From the NCBI GenBank assembly GCA_003557605.1, contig PWNW01000228.1:1-10330 (forward strand): a stretch of 10,330 bases of DNA, given 5' to 3'. Origin of the DNA: Spirochaetaceae bacterium. Lineage in GTDB: Bacteria; Spirochaetota; Spirochaetia; PWKH01. How positions within the stretch are numbered: position 1 is the stretch's first letter; every line of letters begins with the position of its first letter. Positions 1 to 5,794 of the stretch are shown here, in pieces. Made by a program: the position numbers and the translations under genes. A model generated the notes under the pieces. The model saw only the letters and a program-made list of their open reading frames with translations. It searched no databases and was not told where the DNA came from.

Positions 1-172
1 CAAATTCCTCAACCGCATGGGGGCCCGGTCCCCACTGGGATGCAAATGAATCATATGCGTACACCACCACTTCCTGGACCGGTTCGTGAACCTCACGGGA
101 CCCGGCACCCCAAAGCGAGACCGCAGCTGCTGTTACCAGCAGCATCATTAGCGTACATCGTATCTGTTTCAT
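1..172 (-). CDS. thiB: Thiamine ABC transporter substrate-binding protein, N-terminal part (partial)
   Basis: Only the first 57 codons are present; the gene continues beyond the left edge. The protein opens with a signal peptide: a basic start (MKQIR), a hydrophobic stretch (residues 7-20) and a likely cleavage region near WGAGS. There is no cysteine after the hydrophobic core, so it does not look like a lipoprotein. The mature start VVVYAYDSFASQWGPGP matches the conserved opening of periplasmic thiamine-binding proteins (TbpA/ThiB: VYTYDSF..WGPGP), which deliver thiamine or its phosphates to the ThiPQ membrane complex. The ATG at 172 has a good ribosome binding site (AAGGAG, 180-185, 7 bases away). 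A TPP riboswitch directly upstream independently supports a thiamine role. The permease and ATPase genes would be expected further left, outside the window. Confidence 0.85.
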   Translation of the reverse strand, partial: MKQIRCTLMMLLVTAAAVSLWGAGSREVHEPVQEVVVYAYDSFASQWGPGPHAVEEF

Positions 173-239
173 ACTGGCGCTCCTTATGAGACAATCGTTG
201 TGATGGGGCGGGTTGGAATGATACGGAAAACAAGACGCT

Positions 240-326
240 GCATCCCTACGCTGGCATTACCCAGATCAGGTTCTACGGGTATGTTCTCAGGTTCCGGCAT
301 TCACGCCGTTCACCACCCCTTGATGC
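240..326 (-). promoter_or_regulatory. TPP (thiamine pyrophosphate) riboswitch, THI element
   Basis: Read on the minus strand, this stretch contains the diagnostic conserved parts of the TPP aptamer in order: GGGGTGGTG, then a small GGCGTGAATGCC arm, CTGAGA, ATACCCGTAGAACCTGATCT, and GGGTAATGCCAGCGTAGGGA. The ends pair as a P1 helix (GCATC at 326-322 with GATGC at 244-240). It lies 68 bases ahead of the thiamine-binding protein start. The stretch between aptamer and start (173-239) shows no clear terminator hairpin with a T-run, so I infer control by blocking the ribosome binding site rather than by attenuation. Confidence 0.95.
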
Positions 327-330
327 TGTA

Positions 331-360
331 AATGTAATACCCTTCAGCCGGCAGTGTCAA
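331..360 (-). promoter_or_regulatory. Promoter for the riboswitch and thiamine-transport transcript
   Basis: On the minus strand there is a perfect -35 box TTGACA (360-355). The -10 is weaker: TACATT (336-331, 18-base spacer, 4 of 6 matches), with TATTAC at a 15-base spacer as an alternative. A start near 324-327 would put transcription exactly at the outer edge of the riboswitch P1 helix, as expected. The promoter sits immediately after the stop codon of the upstream gene. Confidence 0.6.
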
Positions 361-364
361 GCGC

Positions 365-790
365 CTAGAAATCAAAGGCCAGGCTGTCAAATCTCCTGAG
401 TTCCTCTAACCAGTCAGGAAGATCTTCCTTTATGCAGAGTTTCAGTTCAGCAAGCTCCTCACGGGGTATCATATCAAGTTCGAAGAGATACTGGTAGAAT
501 TTTTTCAGGCTTGCAGCATTGGAGCGAATGCTTGATTCAGATGCCCACATTGCCTTTCGGATAAACCAGTTTCCGAGAAATGAAGAAATCTCATCAGCAC
601 CTTCTGCAGCTGGTATCACGTCATAGTAGAGAAGAAAATCATTGATGTAAAAATCAATATTGTTCAGATGGTTTGAGACTGTGTTTTCGCCAAGGCCTTT
701 TTCTTTCAGCCATGATTCAAACCCCTCAAGCAGCACCTTATTCTCCTGTCTGACAGCGGCGCATTTCTTTTCGTAATCCGAGTAATCCAT
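365..790 (-). CDS. Stand-alone integrase-type SAM-like domain protein (no catalytic domain)
   Basis: A 141-residue acidic protein. Residues about 15-115 (FESWLKEKGLGENTVSNHLNNI ... SSIRSNAASLKKFYQYLFE) match the N-terminal SAM-like, core-binding domain of phage integrases and XerC/D recombinases. The tyrosine recombinase catalytic domain (R..H-x-x-R..Y) is absent, and the reading frame ends with an ordinary stop after an acidic tail. I recall short proteins of this type as a conserved family in Firmicutes and other bacteria, so it is probably a complete gene rather than a broken integrase. The ATG at 790 has the site AAAGGA just upstream (inside the end of mscS) and starts 3 bases after the mscS stop, so the two are co-transcribed. 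Function is unknown; DNA binding is a guess from the fold. Confidence 0.75.
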   Translation of the reverse strand: MDYSDYEKKCAAVRQENKVLLEGFESWLKEKGLGENTVSNHLNNIDFYINDFLLYYDVIPAAEGADEISSFLGNWFIRKAMWASESSIRSNAASLKKFYQYLFELDMIPREELAELKLCIKEDLPDWLEELRRFDSLAFDF

Positions 791-793
791 AGA

Positions 794-1615
794 TTATCCT
801 TTTTTCTCAAGATTTTCAGAATATATATGAACATCCCGCTGCGGGTAGGGGATGGTGATGCCTTCACGGTCAAAGGCTTTCTTTACTTCTTCATTGAGCC
901 CGAACATCACCTTCAGGAAGTTTGCCCGTTCGCACCATACCCTGACGGCAAAGTCAATTGAACTGTCTGCATGTGCTGTCACGCCGATAATCGGAGCCGG
1001 GTCCTTGAGAATCAATTCATGCTCATCTACCAGCTTGGAAATGACTTCCTTGGCATGATCAATGCTGTCGTCATATGATATCCCGAACACCAGGTCCACT
1101 CGACGTGTGGGATTGACCGAAAAGTTAGTCACCGTGCTGTTTGCAAGGTTCCCGTTGGGAATTACCACCCGTTTGTTGTCCGGGGTGTTGAGAACCGTAT
1201 ACAGGATTTTTATTTCCGCTACGGATCCGAGGATTCCCTGGGCTTCGATAAAGTCGCCAACATTGAAGGGCCGAAACAGCAAAATCAGCACGCCTCCGGC
1301 AAAATTTGACAGACTGCCCTGCAGGGACAGACCGACAGCAAGGCTCGCCGCACCTATGACCGCCACGAAGGAAGTCATATGAATGCCCAAAGTAGAGGCT
1401 ATGGTAAGGATCAGCAGAATATTGAGCACCGTGGAGATGGTGGAAGTAAGAAATGATTTGAGGGTGGAATCCAGTTCTTTCCGTTGGGAAGCTCGTCTCA
1501 CCAGCCGGTTGAGAAACTTGATGACTATGCGGCCGACAATAAAAATTACCAGGGCAAAGAATATTCGCTCAGCATAGGTAATGAGCATCTGGGTAAATTC
1601 CGGGGGAATATTCAT
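794..1615 (-). CDS. mscS: Small-conductance mechanosensitive channel, MscS family
   Basis: About 273 residues, the usual size of a minimal MscS. The protein has three membrane segments (roughly residues 11-33, 55-77 and 80-108). The third is the Gly/Ala-rich pore helix (AVGLSLQGSLSNFAGG), followed by the conserved beta domain (FRPFNVGDFIEAQG, then VVIPNGNLANSTVTNFS) and a C-terminal alpha/beta domain. MscS channels sit in the inner membrane and open under tension to release solutes during osmotic downshock. An in-frame ATG at 1630 would add five residues, but the strong site AGGAGG (1622-1627) lies inside that extension and 6 bases before the ATG at 1615. The predicted transcription start (about 1632) also leaves no leader for the longer form. 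The 1615 start is therefore preferred. Confidence 0.93.
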   Translation of the reverse strand: MNIPPEFTQMLITYAERIFFALVIFIVGRIVIKFLNRLVRRASQRKELDSTLKSFLTSTISTVLNILLILTIASTLGIHMTSFVAVIGAASLAVGLSLQGSLSNFAGGVLILLFRPFNVGDFIEAQGILGSVAEIKILYTVLNTPDNKRVVIPNGNLANSTVTNFSVNPTRRVDLVFGISYDDSIDHAKEVISKLVDEHELILKDPAPIIGVTAHADSSIDFAVRVWCERANFLKVMFGLNEEVKKAFDREGITIPYPQRDVHIYSENLEKKG

Positions 1616-1638
1616 GGGAAACCTCCTCATACTGATCC

Positions 1639-1667
1639 AGTATACAGGAGCACATAGAAGGCTTCAA
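1639..1667 (-). promoter_or_regulatory. Sigma-70-type promoter of mscS and the SAM-like gene
   Basis: On the minus strand: -35 TTGAAG (1667-1662, 4 of 6) and -10 TATACT (1644-1639, 5 of 6) with an ideal 17-base spacer. The predicted start near 1632 gives a leader of about 17 bases that contains the AGGAGG site. It lies just after the hairpin that ends the kynU unit. Confidence 0.7.
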
Positions 1668-1674
1668 GGAGAAC

Positions 1675-1706
1675 AGCCCCTTTTGCAGAATTTTGCAGAA
1701 GGGGCT
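1675..1706 (-). terminator. Hairpin downstream of kynU, probable terminator
   Basis: An 8-bp GC-rich perfect stem (AGCCCCTT / AAGGGGCT) extends inward, past one mismatch, with TGCA/TGCA. It begins 11 bases after the kynU stop and sits just before the mscS promoter. The following bases on the minus strand (GTTCTCCTTG) are only mildly T-rich, so it is a weak intrinsic terminator at best. The two arms contain an exact tandem 10-mer, TTTTGCAGAA (1681-1690 and 1691-1700). Confidence 0.55.
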
Positions 1707-1717
1707 GGACAGCTTAC

Positions 1718-2992
1718 CTATGTGACCCCGTCCTTCAGAGTGCTGTGATTCTTGTACTCCTGGCGCTTAAGGATTTTAACGATCCGCTCAGTTACCTGGC
1801 CCAGGTGATCAAAGGTGTTGTACAGCGGAGCAATTCCAATGCGTATATTGTCCGGTTCCCGGAAATCAGGAATAAAGGCCGGGATTCCCGGCTTCGGTTC
1901 AATCAGGGCCCTGCAGATGCGGTATGCCTCAGGATGCCTGATTGATACATGGGACCCGCGCTTATGGGCTTCACGGGGTGAACCGATGGTGCACCCGAGT
2001 GGGAGCAGAAGCTTTTCAGCTGTTGAAATCAGAAACTCAGTCTGCTTCATCGACTTCTCCCTTAGCGCTTCAATGCCTGCTTCACGGATCATTTCCAGGG
2101 CCGGCTGGAGAGCTGAAAGGGAGAGAACAGGCGGAGTACCTGCAAGAAACCTCCTGATGCCGTCGGCAGGCTGATACTCCCGGGAGAACGTAAAGGGACT
2201 GCTGTCTCCGAACCAGCCCCAAATGGGTGATTCCAGCTGCTGCTGGAGATCTTCCCTGACATAGAGAAACGCCGGGGCTCCAGGACCGCCGTTGAGGTAT
2301 TTGTAGGAGCAGCCCGCTGCGAGGTCGGATTTGGTCCTGCTCAGCTCCACCGGCACAACTCCGGCAGAATGGCTGAGGTCCCAGAGGATCATTGCACCCT
2401 TTCTGTGCACCAGGTCGCTGACTTCCTGCATGTCATAGGTGAATGCGCTGGTAAAGGCGGTGTGAGAAAGCAGCACCAGCGCTGTATTGTCATCAACCGT
2501 ACGTTCAAGATCATTGAGGTCAATTTCAATGCCGTCACGGGATGGGCATATATAGAGCGAGTATTGTTCGCCCAATGATTTTATCAGACCCTGAAGTATG
2601 TAGATGTCAGTGGGGAAATTAAGCGCATCGGTGACAATCCTTGTCTTTCCCCGCTGAAGCTTCATCGCGCTGTAAGCCAGTTTATAGAGATTAACCGATG
2701 TGGAATCAGAGAAGATCACTTCGTTGGGGCCGGCACCGATAATTGGTGCAAGGGTCTCACCCAGGACAGAACCTGCATCATACCATCCCTCATTCCACCC
2801 CCGAATCAGCCGGGACTCCCACTGATGCTCAACCGTCTGCCTGACCGCTCGGACCGTACTGTTCGGTGGCTTGCCGAGAGAATTCCCGTCCAGATAGATC
2901 ATAGATTTGTCGTCAAAGGAGAATAAATAGCGGTATTTCCACAGCGGATCAACGCGGTCAAGTTTTCTTGTTTGTTTCTGTAAAGGTTTCAT
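1718..2992 (-). CDS. kynU: Kynureninase
   Basis: A PLP-dependent fold-type I enzyme that cleaves L-kynurenine to anthranilate and L-alanine (3-hydroxykynurenine to 3-hydroxyanthranilate) in tryptophan degradation. About 424 residues, normal for the family. Landmarks (numbered from a possible TTG start two codons upstream): IYLDGNSLG at 34-42, the phosphate-binding region SDSTSVNLYK at 97-106, WDLSHSAG at 206-213 with the pyridine-pairing Asp207, and the lysine loop SYKYLNGGPG with PLP Lys233, followed by IWGWFG, FLAGTPP and a C-terminal NIRIGIAPLYN. The ATG at 2992 has GAG 8 bases upstream; the TTG at 2998 is a less likely start. It forms its own leftward unit, ended by a hairpin, and no other kynurenine-pathway gene is in the window. 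A selenocysteine-lyase-like enzyme is unlikely given the GNSLG and WDLSHSAG motifs. Confidence 0.95.
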   Translation of the reverse strand: MKPLQKQTRKLDRVDPLWKYRYLFSFDDKSMIYLDGNSLGKPPNSTVRAVRQTVEHQWESRLIRGWNEGWYDAGSVLGETLAPIIGAGPNEVIFSDSTSVNLYKLAYSAMKLQRGKTRIVTDALNFPTDIYILQGLIKSLGEQYSLYICPSRDGIEIDLNDLERTVDDNTALVLLSHTAFTSAFTYDMQEVSDLVHRKGAMILWDLSHSAGVVPVELSRTKSDLAAGCSYKYLNGGPGAPAFLYVREDLQQQLESPIWGWFGDSSPFTFSREYQPADGIRRFLAGTPPVLSLSALQPALEMIREAGIEALREKSMKQTEFLISTAEKLLLPLGCTIGSPREAHKRGSHVSIRHPEAYRICRALIEPKPGIPAFIPDFREPDNIRIGIAPLYNTFDHLGQVTERIVKILKRQEYKNHSTLKDGVT

Positions 2993-3062
2993 GGCCAATA
3001 CTCTACTATATACCAGTGATCTTTCAAAGAAGGATGGGTATAAGATGGAAGAATTTTCCGCT

Positions 3063-3090
3063 TATCCTACAAGGGTATACCCGTACGGGT
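3063..3090. repeat. Nested palindromes, candidate HipB operator
   Basis: GGGTATACCC (3073-3082) and ACCCGTACGGGT (3079-3090) are both perfect palindromes and overlap. The left flank also reads TATCC..GGGTATA (3063-3079), which resembles the TATCC-N8-GGATA operators of E. coli hipBA. It is the outermost of three TATACCCG copies and the one nearest kynU. Confidence 0.55.
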
Positions 3091-3166
3091 GCGCATTTAG
3101 AAAAATCATTCATTATATACCCGATATGATATAATTAATAATCTTTTATTGATAATATACCCGATA
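3076..3166 (+). repeat. Three TATACCCG repeats at exact 40-bp spacing, candidate operators
   Basis: The 8-mer TATACCCG begins at 3076, 3116 and 3156, exactly 40 bases apart each time. The second and third copies share the longer exact repeat ATATACCCGATA (3115-3126 and 3155-3166). The second copy lies just upstream of the rightward -10 and the third lies shortly after the expected transcription start, the layout of an autorepressed promoter. Forty bases is close to four helical turns, so bound repressor dimers would face nearly the same side of the DNA. Binding by HipB is inferred. Confidence 0.65.
3127..3135 (+). promoter_or_regulatory. Extended -10 promoter of the hipBST-murG operon
   Basis: TGATATAAT is a perfect extended -10 (TGn plus TATAAT at 3130-3135). 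The -35 region (around 3107-3112) has no good match, which is common for extended -10 promoters. The expected start is near 3142, about 40 bases before the hipB ATG. Confidence 0.6.
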
Positions 3167-3182
3167 AGGTGTAGAATGATGT

Positions 3183-3416
3183 ATGATAATTGATGATACC
3201 AGGGATCTGCGGGAACGGCTGAAAGCGGAGAGAAGGCAGCTGGGACTGACCCAGGAGGAACTGGCCCTGAAAGCCGGGGTAGGGCTGCGGTTTATCAGGG
3301 ACATTGAGCAGGGCAAGCAGAGTCTCCGGCTGGACAAGGTGAACCAGGTGCTGTTCCTCTTCGGATACCGTATGGCGCCGGTACGTATTGCCGGAGAAAA
3401 GGGGATACCGTCGTAA
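3183..3416 (+). CDS. hipB: HipB-like antitoxin and autorepressor, Xre-type HTH
   Basis: A 77-residue protein made almost entirely of one Xre/Cro helix-turn-helix domain (residues about 8-62). LGLTQEELALKAGVGLRFI covers the turn and recognition helix, and RDIEQGKQSLRLDKVNQVLFLFG is the typical HipB/Y4mF continuation. HipB proteins dimerise, bind operators in their own promoter and, in hipBA, also bind the kinase. Here the kinase is split, so HipB probably works with HipS. The best start is the ATG at 3183; the nearby ATGs at 3176, 3179 and 3193 are in other frames. The ribosome binding site is weak and distant (AAGGTG, 3166-3171, 11 bases). The gene overlaps hipS by one base (TAATG). Upstream repeats suggest autoregulation. 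Confidence 0.9.
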   Translation: MIIDDTRDLRERLKAERRQLGLTQEELALKAGVGLRFIRDIEQGKQSLRLDKVNQVLFLFGYRMAPVRIAGEKGIPS

Positions 3417-3769
3417 TGCGCTGGGCACAGGTGTACTACCGTGAAAATCTCTCCGGCGTTCTTCTGGAAGATGCTGCGGGCTACCAGTTCAGCTATGATT
3501 TCCAGTACTGCAGAGAGCACCGGAACCTGCCGGTCAGCCTTACCATGCCGGTACGTATGGAGCCCTACCGCTCTAAGACCATGTTTCCCTTTTTCGACGG
3601 ACTGATTCCCGAGGGGTGGATGCTTCATGTAACTGCTGAAGTCTGGAAAATCCGTCCGAGGGACCGGATGGGACTGCTGCTGGCATGCTGCAGGGATACC
3701 ATTGGAGCAGTTCATATACATGACATGAGCGGACAGCCCCTGCCCGATGAGGCTGATTATGAGCAGTAG
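3416..3769 (+). CDS. hipS: HipS-like protein: stand-alone HipA N-terminal subdomain
   Basis: 117 residues corresponding only to the N-terminal subdomain of HipA (Couple_hipA family): an N-terminal strand region (WAQVYYRENLSGVLLED), then LPVSLTMPVR, FPFFDGLIPEGW (residues 57-68), RDRMGLLLACCRDTIGAVHI. In ordinary HipA this is fused to the kinase; here it ends with its own stop. In the E. coli O127 HipBST system the separate HipS is the actual antitoxin and blocks the HipT active site, with a tryptophan reported to matter. Trp68 in the PEGW motif is a candidate equivalent. The start overlaps the hipB stop by one base, with AAGGGGA 10 bases upstream. The end overlaps hipT by 11 bases, so the three proteins are translationally coupled. 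Confidence 0.88.
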   Translation: MRWAQVYYRENLSGVLLEDAAGYQFSYDFQYCREHRNLPVSLTMPVRMEPYRSKTMFPFFDGLIPEGWMLHVTAEVWKIRPRDRMGLLLACCRDTIGAVHIHDMSGQPLPDEADYEQ

Positions 3770-4706
3770 GTGCCTGGTCTGCCAGAAGACCCTGCTTGAG
3801 CACAGCCAGGGATACCACAGGAGGTGCGGGGTATACCTCTTTTCCTCCGTTGCGGTTCCCGCCATCGGTTATGACCGCAAAGAGCTGAGGGAACTGGCTA
3901 AACAGGTTGTGGCCCAGCAGATTACCGTACCGGGGGTGCAGGAGAAGCTTTCCCTGATCCAACGGGTAACCGACGGAGAGAAACGGCTCACATTGGTCGG
4001 ACTGGACGGTGAATTTATTCTCAAAGCCCCTGCCGATCAGTATCCCCAGATGCCGGAAAATGAAGCAGCCACCATGGCCATGGCGCGTCTGTGCGGGATT
4101 GAAACGGCCCCTTCAGGGCTGATTGCTCTCAGTGACGGAAGCCTGGCATATCTTACCAGGAGATTTGACCGGAAGCAAAACAGGGAGCTGCACATGGAAG
4201 ATATGTGCCAGCTTACCGAACGGCTCACCGAAGACAAATACAAAGGATCGGTGGAGCAGGTCGGCAAGGTGCTGCTTGCCTGCAGCTCCAGGCCCGGTTA
4301 CGATCTTCTGACCCTTTTTGACCTGACGGTGTTCTGTTTCCTTACCGGAAACGGTGATATGCACCTGAAAAACTATGCAGTGCTCCATGAACCGGCACTT
4401 CGCCTGGCCCCGGCTTTTGACTTGCTGAATACCCGGCTGCTTATTACGGAATCGAAGGACCGGGATGATGCGGCTTTGGCCGTAAACGGAAAACGGAGAA
4501 AACTGAAACGGGATGATTTTCTCGCTTTGTCTCAGTCCCTAAGACTTGTACCGAGACAGGCGGAGAACGTGCTGAACAAGTACCGCAAGCTTCTGCCGAA
4601 GATGATTGAACACATGAATTCCAGCTTCCTGTCACCTGATTTCACAGCTCAGTACCAGGAGATCATGCGCATCCGTGCGGGGAGGCTCTTTGATGAAGGG
4701 CGTTAG
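3759..4706 (+). CDS. hipT: HipT-like serine/threonine kinase toxin (HipA C-terminal kinase)
   Basis: About 315 residues, the HipA kinase core without the N-terminal subdomain. Visible parts: a C-x2-C ... H-x2-C motif at Cys5, Cys8, His20, Cys23 (possible small zinc site); the Gly-rich loop ITVPGVQEKLSL at 55-66; ATP lysine Lys89 in EFILKAP; PENEAATM at 99-106; catalytic loop TGNGDMHLKN with Asp200 and Asn205; and the metal-binding APAFDLLN with Asp221. All key kinase residues are present, so it should be active. The loop carries T-V-P where E. coli HipT has the self-phosphorylated S-I-S. The ATG at 3759 is preferred over 3747 because GAGG lies 6 bases ahead of it and nothing suitable precedes 3747. 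The reported HipT target is tryptophanyl-tRNA synthetase; the target here is unknown. The end overlaps murG by 14 bases. Confidence 0.9.
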   Translation: MSSRCLVCQKTLLEHSQGYHRRCGVYLFSSVAVPAIGYDRKELRELAKQVVAQQITVPGVQEKLSLIQRVTDGEKRLTLVGLDGEFILKAPADQYPQMPENEAATMAMARLCGIETAPSGLIALSDGSLAYLTRRFDRKQNRELHMEDMCQLTERLTEDKYKGSVEQVGKVLLACSSRPGYDLLTLFDLTVFCFLTGNGDMHLKNYAVLHEPALRLAPAFDLLNTRLLITESKDRDDAALAVNGKRRKLKRDDFLALSQSLRLVPRQAENVLNKYRKLLPKMIEHMNSSFLSPDFTAQYQEIMRIRAGRLFDEGR

Positions 4707-5781
4707 GCTTGTGCTGACGGGAGGAGGCTCGGGCGGTCATATTTATCCCGGTATTGCGGCGGCTCAGCAGCTGATTGAATCAGGTACCATACTCCGTCAT
4801 GAAATGCTATGGCTCTGCTCAAAGCATCCCAAGGACCGGGAGATTTTGGAGGCATACTGCATTCCCTATAAGCAGATACCCTCGGGGAAGCTTCGCCGAT
4901 ATGCTTCATGGGAGAACATTACAGACATCGGGAACATCGTGAAGGGGTTTTTCCATTCCCTGAAGATACTCAGGGCCCTGCGCCCTTCCTGTGTGTTTTC
5001 CAAGGGAGGATATGTTTCTGTTCCCGTGGTGTATGCGGCTTGGATGCTGAACATTCCGGTGGTATCCCATGAATCGGACTTTGATCCGGGACTTGCTACC
5101 CGGCTCAACCAGTATGTGAGCTCCCTGGTCTGCATACCCTACCGGGAATCTGCAGCCTGGTACCGGGTGAAAAAGCGCATCAGGGTGACCGGCAATCCCA
5201 TTGGGAGGATCCCGCCAAATGAGGAATCGGGGGCAATAGGCATTCCGGATGACCGGCTCTGGGTGCTTATCCACGGCGGAAGCTTAGGGTCCGGTTCATT
5301 TAATGCCATGATCTGGGAGATGCTTCCCTGGTTTCCCGAATCGGTGCATATCATCCATGTGCTGGGGCAGGATGAGCACCGTACTCCTCCAATAAAGCCT
5401 GGATATCATCCTGCCGCATACTTGGAACATGAATTTTCCGCAGTCCTTCAGCGCTCAGACCTGGTGATATCCCGCGCAGGGGCCGGTGCGATCTGGGAGC
5501 AGGCAGCTGCAGGAAAAGCCATGGTCCTGTTTCCGCTGGGAAGAGAGGTATCCCGGGGAGATCAGGAGCGCAATGCAAGCTATTTTGCCGACAAGGGTGC
5601 TGCTCTCTGCTTTTTCTCCTCCGCCCTTGATACACAGCAGGCTATTCATGATATACTGACCCTGATCAGGGATCCGAAGAAGAGACAGGATCTTGCAGGG
5701 CAGGCCGCATCACTGGTTCACACCGAAGGGGCCCGAAGGGTTGCGCAGTGTCTGGAAGAATACCTGGTTTCCCGATCCTAG
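4693..5781 (+). CDS. murG: UDP-GlcNAc:lipid I N-acetylglucosaminyltransferase MurG
   Basis: A GT-B glycosyltransferase that adds GlcNAc to lipid I to make lipid II at the inner face of the membrane. About 362 residues. Motifs: TGGGSGGHIYPG near the N-terminus, FSKGGYVSVPVV, HESDFDPGLATRLN (the HESD variant rather than HEQN), TGNPIG, IHGGSLGSGSFN, ISRAGAGAIWEQ and GREVSRGDQERNA near the sugar-nucleotide site. The ATG at 4693 is chosen because GGAGG (4680-4684) is ideally placed; the upstream in-frame GTG at 4675 lies before that site. Start and ribosome binding site both lie inside hipT, a 14-base overlap. It is normally essential, so its place behind a toxin-antitoxin module is notable. The cvpA gene follows after 13 bases. 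Confidence 0.92.
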   Translation: MKGVRLVLTGGGSGGHIYPGIAAAQQLIESGTILRHEMLWLCSKHPKDREILEAYCIPYKQIPSGKLRRYASWENITDIGNIVKGFFHSLKILRALRPSCVFSKGGYVSVPVVYAAWMLNIPVVSHESDFDPGLATRLNQYVSSLVCIPYRESAAWYRVKKRIRVTGNPIGRIPPNEESGAIGIPDDRLWVLIHGGSLGSGSFNAMIWEMLPWFPESVHIIHVLGQDEHRTPPIKPGYHPAAYLEHEFSAVLQRSDLVISRAGAGAIWEQAAAGKAMVLFPLGREVSRGDQERNASYFADKGAALCFFSSALDTQQAIHDILTLIRDPKKRQDLAGQAASLVHTEGARRVAQCLEEYLVSRS

Positions 5782-5794
5782 TCAGGAGGGGCGC

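Larger units (their letters stand above)
2993..3182. promoter_or_regulatory. Divergent control region between kynU and hipB
   Basis: About 190 bases without a gene, distinctly AT-rich from about 3095 to 3190. It holds the hip promoter and the operator-like repeats listed separately. For the leftward kynU gene I see a candidate -10 TATAGT close to the start and a perfect TATAAT on the minus strand (3117-3112), but no convincing -35 for either. The second operator copy (3115-3126) overlaps that leftward TATAAT, so the repressor could affect both directions. Confidence 0.5.

Noticed and set aside
365..790. A truncated mobile-element integrase marking an insertion site
   Set aside because: There are no catalytic-domain remnants, no attachment repeats and no transposon ends nearby, and the gene is coupled cleanly to mscS.
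852..1577. Plus-strand open frames opposite mscS
   Set aside because: No ribosome binding sites and no family likeness; the minus strand encodes a complete MscS.
1670..1700. A sigma-54 (-24/-12) promoter suggested by TTTTGCAG
   Set aside because: The GG and GC elements are about 15 bases apart instead of 10, and no gene lies downstream on that strand.
3076..3166. A CRISPR array, because of evenly spaced repeats
   Set aside because: Only three copies of an 8 to 12 base motif, too short for CRISPR repeats, placed around a promoter; an operator array explains them better.
3747..3769. A frameshift splitting one hipA gene
   Set aside because: The hipT start has its own GAGG site and the pieces match the known HipS and HipT boundaries, so a natural split is more likely.
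3146..3962. Minus-strand open frames of 129 and 239 codons opposite hipB/hipS/hipT
   Set aside because: The plus strand carries three recognisable, overlapping Hip proteins; the minus frames have no family likeness.
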